Source of the DNA: Gammaproteobacteria bacterium
GTDB taxonomy: Bacteria > Pseudomonadota > Gammaproteobacteria > Enterobacterales > GCA-2746155
Reading direction: 5' to 3'
Assembly: GCA_030589945.1 (NCBI GenBank)
Contig: JAUUZN010000019.1
Location: 1 to 36,462 of the forward strand
DNA length: 36,462 bases
Positions 7,839-14,801 of this stretch are shown here, piece by piece. The position numbers and the translations under genes were made by a program. The notes below the pieces were generated by a model. It saw nothing but the letters and a program-made list of their open reading frames with translations, did no database searches and had not been told where the DNA came from. The first letter of the stretch is position 1; every line of letters begins with the position of its first letter.

Positions 7839-8654
7839 CTATTGTAGGAGTTCTTCAGGCTTATCTTGTTTTAAGATCTCAAGCAGTTCAACCTCAAATA
7901 TTAAAACTGAATTTGCGGGTATTTTAGCTGAATTCCTATCGCCATAAGCTAACTCAGGAGACAGTACCAGTTCAATTTTACCGCCTTCCTTGAGAAGCTG
8001 AAGACCTTCAGTCCAACCGCGAATGACTGCATTGAGTATAAATTCAGAAGGCTTGTTACGAGAGTATGAACTATCAAATTCAGTACCATCAATAAGCCGT
8101 CCTCTGTAGTTAACCTTAACTTTATCGGTGGCTTTAGGTGTAGCACCGGTGCCAGGTACAATAATTTTATATTGTATGCCTGACTTGGTGAGCTGCACAC
8201 CTTCTTTTTGTGCGTTGGCCTCTAGGAAGAGTTTATTCGCCTCGGCAGTTGCTTTGGCCTGTTGAGCGTCTACTTCAGCGAGCTTAATTTTAATTTGTTC
8301 TTGAAAGGCTAATAAAACGGTTTGAATTTCCGAGTCATCCATTTGAGACTCGCCACTCAGTGCTTCCAAAAATCCTTGTTGAATTAAATCAGCGTTGAAC
8401 TCCATACCCCAATTTTTAAATTCAGGTAAATTTTTTGCGAGGAACTGCCCACTATTTGCGCCCATGGCATAAGCAATTTGCGCATTTTCATCAGTCTTGT
8501 CTAGGGACAGGGTATTGACTGTGTCTCCCTTTTGATTTGTAGGGTCTGCCTGAGCATTATCCGTAGACGGCTCGCTTGAATTGCAAGCTGAAAGCGTGAG
8601 TAAAGCGGTTAATCCCAATAACGGCATGATTCGTAATGGCTGTTTAGTTTGCAT
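7839..8654 (-). CDS. fkpA: Lipoprotein FKBP-type peptidyl-prolyl isomerase (FkpA/Mip-like)
   Basis: This is predicted to be a periplasmic prolyl cis-trans isomerase and chaperone. The N-terminus has a lipoprotein signal with lipobox LSAC (Cys24). Asn at +2 does not suggest inner-membrane retention. A Ser/Asp-rich linker and an N-terminal dimerisation region follow (about 48-155, AQIAYAMGANSGQFLAKNLP and a long Gln/Ala-rich helix). The C-terminal FKBP domain (about 160-262) has VKVNYRGRLIDGTEFDSSYS, VIRGWTEGLQLLKEGGKIEL and PELAYGDR. The two-domain layout is that of FkpA and Mip. FkpA is usually soluble in E. coli, so a lipid anchor is a difference, though lipoprotein homologues exist. It faces dsbB tail to tail. 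Confidence 0.9.
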   Translation of the reverse strand: MQTKQPLRIMPLLGLTALLTLSACNSSEPSTDNAQADPTNQKGDTVNTLSLDKTDENAQIAYAMGANSGQFLAKNLPEFKNWGMEFNADLIQQGFLEALSGESQMDDSEIQTVLLAFQEQIKIKLAEVDAQQAKATAEANKLFLEANAQKEGVQLTKSGIQYKIIVPGTGATPKATDKVKVNYRGRLIDGTEFDSSYSRNKPSEFILNAVIRGWTEGLQLLKEGGKIELVLSPELAYGDRNSAKIPANSVLIFEVELLEILKQDKPEELLQ

Positions 8655-8655
8655 C

Positions 8656-8677
8656 TGTAGTTACCTATTGTAGTTAC
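8656..8677 (-). repeat. Two 9-bp direct repeats in the fkpA leader
   Basis: TGTAGTTAC occurs at 8656-8664 and again at 8669-8677 on the plus strand. It reads as GTAACTACA twice on the coding strand, immediately before the fkpA start codon and covering the ribosome-binding site. This may be chance or a site of translational control. Confidence 0.4.
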
Positions 8678-8875
8678 TTATTAATAAAAATACTGAACAA
8701 GGTTCGATATAAATGAGTCGGAACTATCGTTATATTTTGTAAAAAAGGCAAGGTTTATCTTTTTTTTATCGACATAATTTTAAACTTGTTCTACTGTATA
8801 TTTAATAGTGTGGAAAGTTTCGCTTCATTTGGAGGCTACGCACCTGTCTTTTAAATTAGATGCAAAGGTCATCCT

Positions 8876-9871
8876 GTGAAAATTCAATCACTTACTATCA
8901 CTATAATCTCTATTGCTGCTTTGTTATTAGTCGGCTGCGAAAGTAGTTCGGTACCTCTAAAGCAATCTCGTCATTCGGCGGTTGCGACCTATGATGCCGA
9001 TATCTCTGATGATGGTAGGTTTTCAATCATTGCCAGTGTTAATCACGACGCGGGATACTGGGATCTTGAGAAAGATTCATTACTATATAATTGGAGTCAT
9101 TCAGATAAAACCGACATTGGTATTATCGCAGTTGATATATCACCCGATGGAAGTCGAGTGGTGACGGCGACTGAAAGAGACATTGCTTTATGGGATACGG
9201 CAACGGGTAAGAATATTGATTTTTTTAGACTGCCCGATAGTGACTTAAGAGATCTAGCAATTTCAGATCGGGGTGAGTATTTAATTTTAGGGCTAGGTGA
9301 CGGACGCGTCATCCACATCAATTTAAAAACGGGACGACGCCTTGAGTTTCTAGGACATGGAGAGGCAATTAATAGTTTAGACATCTCACCCAATGGTCGT
9401 TATGTTTTATCTGCTGGCAATGATTACAGTGCTATCTTTTGGGACAGTCAATCGGGGCAAATGCTACAACAATGGAAACATAATTCACGGGTTATCCTAG
9501 TGGCCTTGAGTCGTGATGGTCAGCTTGCATTTTCTGCCGGTAATAAAGCAAACGCATTTATTTGGGATTTAGTGACGGGTAAGGAAGTGAGCCGGCTGGA
9601 TCTTGGTAAACGACAATATGTACTTAGTAGTGCTCGTTTTTCTGCCGATAATTTAAGGTTACTTACAGGAGCTCCAAGCAAACAGTTGATACTGTGGAAT
9701 GTTGAATCCGGTTTGGTTGAGAAACAATTATTGGTGAGTCCTCGTCATAAAAATAGACCATCCGGAGCAATCATCTACTCTGTTGGATTTACTCAGGATG
9801 GTGACTTATTGACAGAGTCATCTGCTGGTTTTGGCGAACGCTGGTCATCGAAGAATGATTCTAATGAGTAA
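8876..9871 (+). CDS. WD40 beta-propeller lipoprotein
   Basis: This is an exported protein of unknown specific role. The signal peptide ends in lipobox LVGC (Cys21), so it is probably membrane-anchored on the periplasmic side. The rest is a WD40-type propeller of about seven blades. Repeated units carry the DISPDGSRVV / DISPNGRYVL type of turn and blade-closing motifs such as GYWDLEKDS, ALWDTATGK, IFWDSQSGQ, FIWDLVTGK and ILWNVESGL. Such folds usually act as protein-binding platforms. The start is a GTG at 8876, chosen because AAAGG lies 7 nt upstream and it gives a normal signal peptide. It sits between fkpA and dsbA, so a role in envelope protein folding or assembly is a reasonable guess. 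I do not recognise a named family. Confidence 0.85.
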   Translation: MKIQSLTITIISIAALLLVGCESSSVPLKQSRHSAVATYDADISDDGRFSIIASVNHDAGYWDLEKDSLLYNWSHSDKTDIGIIAVDISPDGSRVVTATERDIALWDTATGKNIDFFRLPDSDLRDLAISDRGEYLILGLGDGRVIHINLKTGRRLEFLGHGEAINSLDISPNGRYVLSAGNDYSAIFWDSQSGQMLQQWKHNSRVILVALSRDGQLAFSAGNKANAFIWDLVTGKEVSRLDLGKRQYVLSSARFSADNLRLLTGAPSKQLILWNVESGLVEKQLLVSPRHKNRPSGAIIYSVGFTQDGDLLTESSAGFGERWSSKNDSNE

Positions 9872-9997
9872 ATATGTTCATTCTAACGATAGATTAAGCC
9901 GTTCCACCGAAATCTAGTGACTACTCCCAAGGGTGCTGTGCTAGACTAGCGAACTGTTTCGTCGCATCAAAATACTGTTACCTACAAGGATCTATAC

Positions 9998-10849
9998 ATG
10001 CTTTCATTTTCATCAAGAGCTCGTCAGTCAGTTTTATATCGCGCTCTATTCATTGCCTTGCTTGTCACCATTAGCCTATTATCGGGCTGTTCTTCTGAAG
10101 AACCATCAACGGCAAAAAAGCCTGCAGTTGTGGAAGATGAGGCAGCAACTGAAACAGCGCCACAGGCAAAAGCAATATCAATTGAGCAAACCACTTCTTC
10201 AGATGTTCAACAAGAAACGAAGTCTCCTGAGACTGAGCAGTCTGTGACAACTGAAGAAACGGTTGTAGAGTCTGTACCTAAGGCGATTGTTAATCGGGAG
10301 ATTGTTTTCACAGAGGGCACCGATTACGTCACAAAGTTTCCTAACGAACAACCCCAAAAACCTATTCTTGTAGAGTTCTTCTCATACATGTGTCCCCATT
10401 GTTATAACTTTGAAGGTACGGTTAATCGCTGGAAAAAGCAAAAACCTGATTCCGTGACTTTATTGAAAATACCCGTGTCATTTGGACGAGGACGTTGGAG
10501 TCTTGCAGCAAAGTCTTACTACATTGCTGAAGAGCTCGATATCACTGAGCAATTTAACCCTGCAATGTTCAGAAAAATTCACATCGAGAAAAAACCACCT
10601 CTAAAGGAAGCGGATCTAGAGAAATTATTCGCAAGTCTTGGTGTTTCATCTAAACAATTTAAAGCTGCAGCAAGTTCATTTAATGTGGACTCAAAAATGA
10701 GAAAGGCTGATTTCTTAGCTAAAAAATACCAGGTTTCTGGAGTTCCATATTTCTTGATTAACTATAAATATGAAATTGGTAAAGCAAGTTACGAATCAGA
10801 AGCTTCATTATTTAAGCTATGGAACAACCTACCCTCGAAGGATTTTTAA
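9998..10849 (+). CDS. dsbA: DsbA-type thiol:disulfide oxidase with a lipoprotein signal
   Basis: DsbA puts disulfide bonds into exported proteins and is reoxidised by DsbB. The thioredoxin-fold domain (about 98-280) has the catalytic CPHC (Cys132-Cys135, in FFSYMCPHCYNFEG) and the cis-proline loop (YQVSGVPYFLINYKYEIG). It is unusual at the N-terminus. The signal ends in lipobox LLSGC (Cys31, followed by SSEE) and a Glu/Thr/Ser-rich linker of about 65 residues leads to the enzyme domain, giving 283 residues against about 208 for soluble DsbA. The start ATG at 9998 has AAGGA 8 nt upstream. A strong terminator follows. The gene is in the same locus as dsbB but separately transcribed. Confidence 0.92.
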   Translation: MLSFSSRARQSVLYRALFIALLVTISLLSGCSSEEPSTAKKPAVVEDEAATETAPQAKAISIEQTTSSDVQQETKSPETEQSVTTEETVVESVPKAIVNREIVFTEGTDYVTKFPNEQPQKPILVEFFSYMCPHCYNFEGTVNRWKKQKPDSVTLLKIPVSFGRGRWSLAAKSYYIAEELDITEQFNPAMFRKIHIEKKPPLKEADLEKLFASLGVSSKQFKAAASSFNVDSKMRKADFLAKKYQVSGVPYFLINYKYEIGKASYESEASLFKLWNNLPSKDF

Positions 10850-10871
10850 ACTCACAGCTTTTAAACTCACA
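10844..10871 (+). repeat. Short tandem duplication at the end of dsbA
   Basis: TTTTAAACTCACA occurs at 10844-10856 and again at 10859-10871, and the first copy includes the dsbA stop codon. This looks like a small slippage duplication without obvious function. Confidence 0.7.
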
Positions 10872-10877
10872 AGTACT

Positions 10878-10904
10878 ACGCCGACCCAGTTGTCGGCGTT
10901 TTTC
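10878..10904 (+). terminator. Rho-independent terminator of dsbA
   Basis: A GC-rich stem of 8 bp (ACGCCGAC at 10878-10885 with GTCGGCGT at 10892-10899) has a 6-nt loop and runs into five T residues. It lies 29 bp after the dsbA stop codon. Confidence 0.9.
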
Positions 10905-11179
10905 ATTTAAATTCACATTCTTTAACAATTAATCAAACTATTCATCGGTCTTATGCGTCATAGTATCTATGGTTATCACTAACCTGAGAGGGAAGACTGG
11001 CCAAGTTCGCCAAATAATCATCTAAATTGCTTTTGATGATCATTGGTAGCAAGGCTTAAATTTAATAACGTGTTGAAATAGTTGGATATTTTCAACTGGT
11101 CTATAAATTGCACTACTGAACACTATAGAGCTAACAGCAGGTTATTAACTTATTTATTACCTATAGAAAGGATAGAACC
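10905..11179. other. Intergenic region with several small dyads
   Basis: There is no credible open frame between the dsbA terminator and the DUF2884 gene. The stretch holds a GGTTA/TAACC hairpin (10971-10984), an ATCATC/GATGAT pair around 11019-11043, and a 7-bp inverted repeat GTTGAAA (11072-11078) / TTTCAAC (11090-11096) with an 11-nt spacer. A TATAAA at 11102-11107 has no matching -35. It may be a structured leader or an operator for the downstream gene. Confidence 0.4.
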
Positions 11180-12025
11180 ATGGATATTAATACATTTAAA
11201 AGGCGCCCAATGACAAAGATCTTACCTCTTGTGATATCAACGATTATGCTCTGTGCACCCGTGCAAGCATCAAACAATGGTGAGATGTGTAATTATGAAA
11301 TGTCCTACGACTTGAAAATTAGCAGTAACTCAATAACCTTTGAGAATGATTCGGGTCGAAAAATATTGATTGATGAGGACAACCAACTCTTTTTAAACGG
11401 TACTAAGAAAGAATTAAACACCGCTCAACAAAATTTGGTTGATAATTATGCGGACACGGTACGCCTTCTAATACCTGAAGTTAAGGCACTTGCCATAGAA
11501 GGAATTGATTTGGGTGTAAGCGCCGCTGGAATGGCTCTGAGTATGTTATTAGGTGAGTCTGATCCTGACTTTTCACGCTTTAGCACAAAGATTTCAGAAG
11601 TTGCGGAAATGATCACCAGTAAAATTAATGCCACTGATTTTAATTCTAAGGAATTAGAAGAGGCTTTTGATGAAGATTTTGAAAAAGAAATTGAAGCGGT
11701 TGTTGAAGAGGCCGTGGAAGAATTAACTCCTCGAATGATTGCTAAGGTTATGACAGCAGCGATGAGTGGAAATGATGGTGAGATTTCAGATCTAGAGGCT
11801 AGAGCCGAATCATTAGAACTTGAAATTGAAACCTATATTGAGCCACGCGCTGAGGCACTAGAGGCACGCGCAGAAGAGCTTTGTGGGACGGTTGATGAGC
11901 TTGATAAAATCGAAGACAGGATGGTGGAATCAGGCTTAGAAATGATGGATATCATTGAAAAAGATTCAGCTAACCGTAACGGGCGTTCTAGAGGTCATAA
12001 GTTTGACTTTGATTTTGGAGACTAA
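11180..12025 (+). CDS. Exported YggN/DUF2884-like protein
   Basis: The function is unknown. A signal peptide (PLVISTIMLCAPVQA, cleavage probably after the VQA near residue 30) is followed by a Cys-containing start (GEMCNYEMSYDLKI). Next is a region typical of the YggN family: KILIDEDNQLFLNGTKKEL, then LNTAQQNLVDNYADTVRLLI. The C-terminal half is very acidic and helical (runs of Glu/Ala, such as EKEIEAVVEEAVEELTPRM) and probably forms coiled coil. There is a second Cys in EELCGTVDELDK. The ATG at 11180 has AAGGAT 7 nt upstream; an in-frame ATG at 11210 also has AGG and is an alternative. It sits alone between two terminators, so it is probably monocistronic. The family assignment is by recognition and is moderately sure. 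Confidence 0.75.
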   Translation: MDINTFKRRPMTKILPLVISTIMLCAPVQASNNGEMCNYEMSYDLKISSNSITFENDSGRKILIDEDNQLFLNGTKKELNTAQQNLVDNYADTVRLLIPEVKALAIEGIDLGVSAAGMALSMLLGESDPDFSRFSTKISEVAEMITSKINATDFNSKELEEAFDEDFEKEIEAVVEEAVEELTPRMIAKVMTAAMSGNDGEISDLEARAESLELEIETYIEPRAEALEARAEELCGTVDELDKIEDRMVESGLEMMDIIEKDSANRNGRSRGHKFDFDFGD

Positions 12026-12065
12026 GTTAGCTCAATAATAGTACAATTTAGAACCATTAATACAA

Positions 12066-12090
12066 GGGGTGCCAAATAGGCGCCCTTTAT
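12066..12090 (+). terminator. Rho-independent terminator of the DUF2884 gene
   Basis: GGGTGCC (12067-12073) pairs with GGCGCCC (12079-12085) with one G-U wobble and a 5-nt AAATA loop, followed by TTTAT. It lies about 40 bp after the stop codon and separates this gene from the bufferin operon. Confidence 0.75.
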
Positions 12091-12130
12091 ATTTGTAACA
12101 ATCTCAAAGTTACGCTCTCTGTTTAATTGA

Positions 12131-12154
12131 GCGGTCAATAACGACTTTGACCGC
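12131..12154. promoter_or_regulatory. Inverted repeat overlapping the bufA -35 (candidate operator)
   Basis: GCGGTCAA (12131-12138) and TTGACCGC (12147-12154) form a perfect 8-bp inverted repeat with an 8-bp spacer. The right arm contains the -35 hexamer of the bufA promoter, so a dimeric regulator bound here would directly touch the promoter. I do not recognise the site as that of a named regulator. Confidence 0.6.
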
Positions 12155-12174
12155 ATGAAATATAACTGGATAAT
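12147..12174 (+). promoter_or_regulatory. Sigma70-type promoter of the bufferin operon
   Basis: TTGACC (12147-12152) and GATAAT (12169-12174) are each one base from consensus, with a 16-bp spacer. Predicted transcription start is near 12181, giving a leader of about 90 nt before bufA. This differs from the ECF-sigma control reported for bufferin genes in Caulobacter; I see no clear ECF-type promoter here. Confidence 0.6.
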
Positions 12175-12183
12175 CGTGATTAT
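12170..12183. promoter_or_regulatory. Second dyad over the bufA -10 and start site
   Basis: ATAATC (12170-12175) and GATTAT (12178-12183) form a perfect 6-bp inverted repeat with a 2-bp spacer. It overlaps the -10 and the predicted start of transcription, a common position for repressor binding. It could also be chance in AT-rich DNA. Confidence 0.4.
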
Positions 12184-12270
12184 TTAAGTTATTACTAATG
12201 GGTAGGTTTGCTGTTAATCACTAGTACAGAAACCACCACTAAATTATTAAACGATAAAAAGGAACACCCC

Positions 12271-12534
12271 ATGAACAAGAAATTATTAATTGGTACGGCT
12301 GTAGCATCAGCTCTAACACTCGCAGCAGCAACATCAACAATCACGGTTGCTAAGGGTCATTCAGATATGGAAAAATGCTATGGTGTTGCCAAAGCTGGTA
12401 AAAATGATTGCAAAGCAGGCGCAGGTACATCCTGTGCCGGTTCTTCTACTTCTGACGGTCAAGCCGATGCATGGCTATTTGTTCCTAAAGGAACCTGTGA
12501 AAAACTAGTGGGTGGTTCTCTAGAAGCTAAGTAG
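12271..12534 (+). CDS. bufA: Bufferin precursor peptide (DUF2282, BufA1-type)
   Basis: This is the precursor of a ribosomally made, post-translationally modified periplasmic peptide. Bufferins bind copper and protect cells against it. The 87-residue protein has a classic signal peptide (basic KK, hydrophobic core, end near TVA about residue 28), which in this family replaces a leader peptide. The core has four cysteines at 36, 47, 55 and 76 in the family pattern [19 protein letters not shown] and [15 protein letters not shown]. In characterised bufferins the MNIO enzyme converts core cysteines to thiooxazole rings. The frame is open upstream to 12208, but the ATG at 12271 has AAGGA at good spacing and starts the signal peptide. 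bufB follows after one base, so the genes are translationally linked. Confidence 0.9.
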   Translation: MNKKLLIGTAVASALTLAAATSTITVAKGHSDMEKCYGVAKAGKNDCKAGAGTSCAGSSTSDGQADAWLFVPKGTCEKLVGGSLEAK

Positions 12535-12535
12535 T

Positions 12536-13399
12536 ATGTCATCACTACAGTTTCCATCCAAACCAATCCCCGTGCGAGCGGGGGTTAGTTTAAAGCCAGA
12601 ACATTATCAAACAATTCTTGAAACTAATCCTGACAATGGATGGTTTGAAATTATTCCTGAAAACTATATGGGTAGCGGTGGCGCTGTTCATCACTATCTA
12701 GAACAAATAAGAGCGAACTATCCTTTATCAATTCACGCCATTGGATTGTCTTTAGGATCAGAGGAAGGAATATCTGTTGAGCACCTAAAAGCCATTAAGG
12801 TACTGATTGACCGTTACCAACCCTCGCTTGTTTCGGAACACCTTTCTTGGAGTAGCCATAATAATGTCGCACTGAATGATTTGTTGCCCATGCCCTATAC
12901 TGATCAAGTCTTGGACATCATGGCGAGAAATATCTCTCAGGTACAAAACTATTTAAAAAGACAAATACTCATCGAAAATCCATCCAGTTATTTCCAACTT
13001 GATTATTCAACCTATACGGAATGGGAATTTTTAGTCAAGCTCGCAAAACAAAGCGGTGCTGGCATTTTGCTTGATGTGAATAATATCTATGTGAGTGCAA
13101 ATAACCATGGGTTTGATGCAGAAAACTACATCAAAAATATCCCTGCTGATTTAGTACAGGAAATTCATCTTGCGGGTCACTCAATTCAAAATATGTCTTC
13201 AGGTAAAGTCCTGATTGATGATCATGGTTCTGAGGTTATTCCAGAGGTTTGGAGTCTTTACGAGATGACTCTTGAACATGTTGGTAACCGACCGACACTC
13301 ATTGAATGGGACGCTAATATTCCAAAATGGCAGGAGCTTTTTCAACAGGCTAAAATTGCTGACTCCCTGATGTTAGAAAAAAATAAACGATATGCCTAG
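12536..13399 (+). CDS. bufB: MNIO (DUF692) peptide-modifying enzyme BufB
   Basis: This is a TIM-barrel multinuclear iron oxidase, expected to oxidise cysteines of the BufA precursor before export. The 287-residue length is normal. The metal-binding and active-site motifs all appear intact: His67 (SIHAIGLSLGS), Glu101-His102 (SEHLSWSS), Glu147-Asn148 (LIENPSSY), Asp180/Asn183 (LLDVNNIYVSANNHGFD), His191, His211/His215 (EIHLAGHS), Asp228/His230 (IDDHGSEV) and Glu258 (PTLIEWDANIP). The start ATG at 12536 sits one base after the bufA stop codon and has no strong ribosome-binding site of its own, which points to coupling. bufC follows after 12 nt. The assignment is firm; the exact chemistry on this precursor is inferred from the family. 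Confidence 0.95.
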   Translation: MSSLQFPSKPIPVRAGVSLKPEHYQTILETNPDNGWFEIIPENYMGSGGAVHHYLEQIRANYPLSIHAIGLSLGSEEGISVEHLKAIKVLIDRYQPSLVSEHLSWSSHNNVALNDLLPMPYTDQVLDIMARNISQVQNYLKRQILIENPSSYFQLDYSTYTEWEFLVKLAKQSGAGILLDVNNIYVSANNHGFDAENYIKNIPADLVQEIHLAGHSIQNMSSGKVLIDDHGSEVIPEVWSLYEMTLEHVGNRPTLIEWDANIPKWQELFQQAKIADSLMLEKNKRYA

Positions 13400-13411
13400 C
13401 TTGATCCATCA

Positions 13412-14254
13412 ATGACAACTCCTGACATCAAAAAGTTTCAACAAGTCTTTGCAGAAAATTTATTTTCAGATAAAATTTTACCCTCTGCAAATGAGGACTT
13501 GTTAGATCATATTGTTCCAATGTTCGGTGATAGCGATCAAAAACTGGAGGCTGTTGAGCGTCTTAAGATATATCGAAATAATGTAATCCTTTCGCTCAGG
13601 GATGCCGTTGGTGATACTTTCCCAGTTGTAAAAAGACTCATAGGTGACGATTGTTTTAATGCAGCAGCAGTCTCTTTTGTCCGACAAAATCCTCCTGAGC
13701 ACCCTTCATTATTATTTTATGGTGAAACATTCATCGAATTTATTGCAACTTATCCTGCCTGTGTTGAATTAACCTTTTTATCGGATGTCGCACTTCTTGA
13801 ATGGAATTATATTCGTGCTTTTCACGCTGAAAATGTAACATTACTTGAGAACTCAACTCTAGATAATATAGCGCCAGAATCGTTGGGTAATGTAGTTTTT
13901 AGTCTTCATCCATCGGTTAATTTCATGCAATCCCAGTGGCCTGTTGATGACATCTGGGAAGAGAATTTGAAAGAAGAGGTCGCGACAATTGAACTCGATA
14001 CCGACGCGCAATGCAACTTGCTTATTTATCGAAAGGATTATCAGGTAGAGGTTATTAACCTAGCCTATGAATGCTTTAATTTGTTAACAGCCCTTTCTCA
14101 GGGAAAGACAATTGTTGAGGCGTGGGAATATGCCGTTGAACTGCAATTAAAAGCAGAACTCGAGCCACTTGCTGAGACTGAATTATCGAACATGCTAGGT
14201 TATTTGTTAAGTCTGTCGATATTTACATCAGCCAGGGTGAACGACCCGTTGTGA
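13412..14254 (+). CDS. bufC: BufC, DUF2063 partner of the MNIO enzyme
   Basis: DUF2063 proteins accompany DUF692 enzymes and are thought to help present the precursor peptide to them. The N-terminal domain (about 1-105) shows the family pattern: a helix FQQVFAENLF, then ERLKIYRNNVILSLRDAVGD, TFPVVKRLIGDDCFNAAAVS, NPPEHPSLLFYGETFIEFI and the helix SDVALLEWNYIRAFHAE. The C-terminal part (about 165-275) is a winged-helix-like peptide-recognition region with less conservation. At 280 residues it is of normal size. It is 12 nt after bufB and 66 nt before doxX, on the same strand. I see no membrane segment or signal, so it should be cytoplasmic, like BufB. Confidence 0.88.
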   Translation: MTTPDIKKFQQVFAENLFSDKILPSANEDLLDHIVPMFGDSDQKLEAVERLKIYRNNVILSLRDAVGDTFPVVKRLIGDDCFNAAAVSFVRQNPPEHPSLLFYGETFIEFIATYPACVELTFLSDVALLEWNYIRAFHAENVTLLENSTLDNIAPESLGNVVFSLHPSVNFMQSQWPVDDIWEENLKEEVATIELDTDAQCNLLIYRKDYQVEVINLAYECFNLLTALSQGKTIVEAWEYAVELQLKAELEPLAETELSNMLGYLLSLSIFTSARVNDPL

Positions 14255-14320
14255 ACGTTTTAGAGATTAGTTTTGAAAAAGAATTGTAAGTGATCACTTG
14301 AATTCAAGAATGAGGAAAAT

Positions 14321-14785
14321 ATGATTAGTAAATTGACACAGGTTGCCCAAAAGCCCATTGCAATATTGAAATCTATACCCGAAGATCTCATTGCATTAAC
14401 AGCTCGCTTAGCCATAGCAACTGTTTTTTGGCGCTCTGCACAGACAAAAATTAATGGTTGGGATTTCTCGGGTCAATCTTTCCAATTTTACAATTTGAAT
14501 GATTCTACATTTACATTATTTCAATATGAGTATTCTCTACCACTGATTAATTATAAGCTGGGTGCATACCTTGCAACCTTCAATGAATTCTTTTTATCAA
14601 TTGCAATTTTGTTAGGGATAATGACGCGTCTAAGTGCTCTGGCATTTCTAGGTATGACTGCGGTCATTCAGATATTTGTTTATCCTGATGCCTGGCCGAC
14701 ACATATCATGTGGGTTGCGATGTTGTTTTACATCATTAAGCATGGCCCAGGACGATTTTCACTGGATCAACTTTTGGCTAAATAG
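14321..14785 (+). CDS. DoxX-family membrane protein
   Basis: This is a small four-helix membrane protein (154 residues). Hydrophobic segments are at about 24-38, 78-97, 101-120 and 126-142. Family-like features include LTARLAIATVFWRSAQTKIN near the start, NEFFLSIAILLGIMTRLSAL and the end HGPGRFSLDQLL. The biochemical role of DoxX proteins is not settled; some are linked to quinone or thiol redox. DoxX genes very often follow bufferin or other MNIO clusters, so it probably belongs to this operon. The start ATG at 14321 has GAGG at good spacing. It is convergent with fre (16-nt gap), and no hairpin terminator is evident between them. Confidence 0.85.
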   Translation: MISKLTQVAQKPIAILKSIPEDLIALTARLAIATVFWRSAQTKINGWDFSGQSFQFYNLNDSTFTLFQYEYSLPLINYKLGAYLATFNEFFLSIAILLGIMTRLSALAFLGMTAVIQIFVYPDAWPTHIMWVAMLFYIIKHGPGRFSLDQLLAK

Positions 14786-14801
14786 GTTGAAAAAGTAGCG
14801 A

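Noticed and set aside
9940-9950. GCTAG-A-CTAGC palindrome and possible extended -10 before dsbA
   Set aside because: Only 11 bp long and without a convincing -35; too weak to call as a promoter or operator.
12208-12270. Upstream extension of bufA
   Set aside because: The extra 21 residues would precede an otherwise perfect signal peptide; the ribosome-binding site supports the ATG at 12271.
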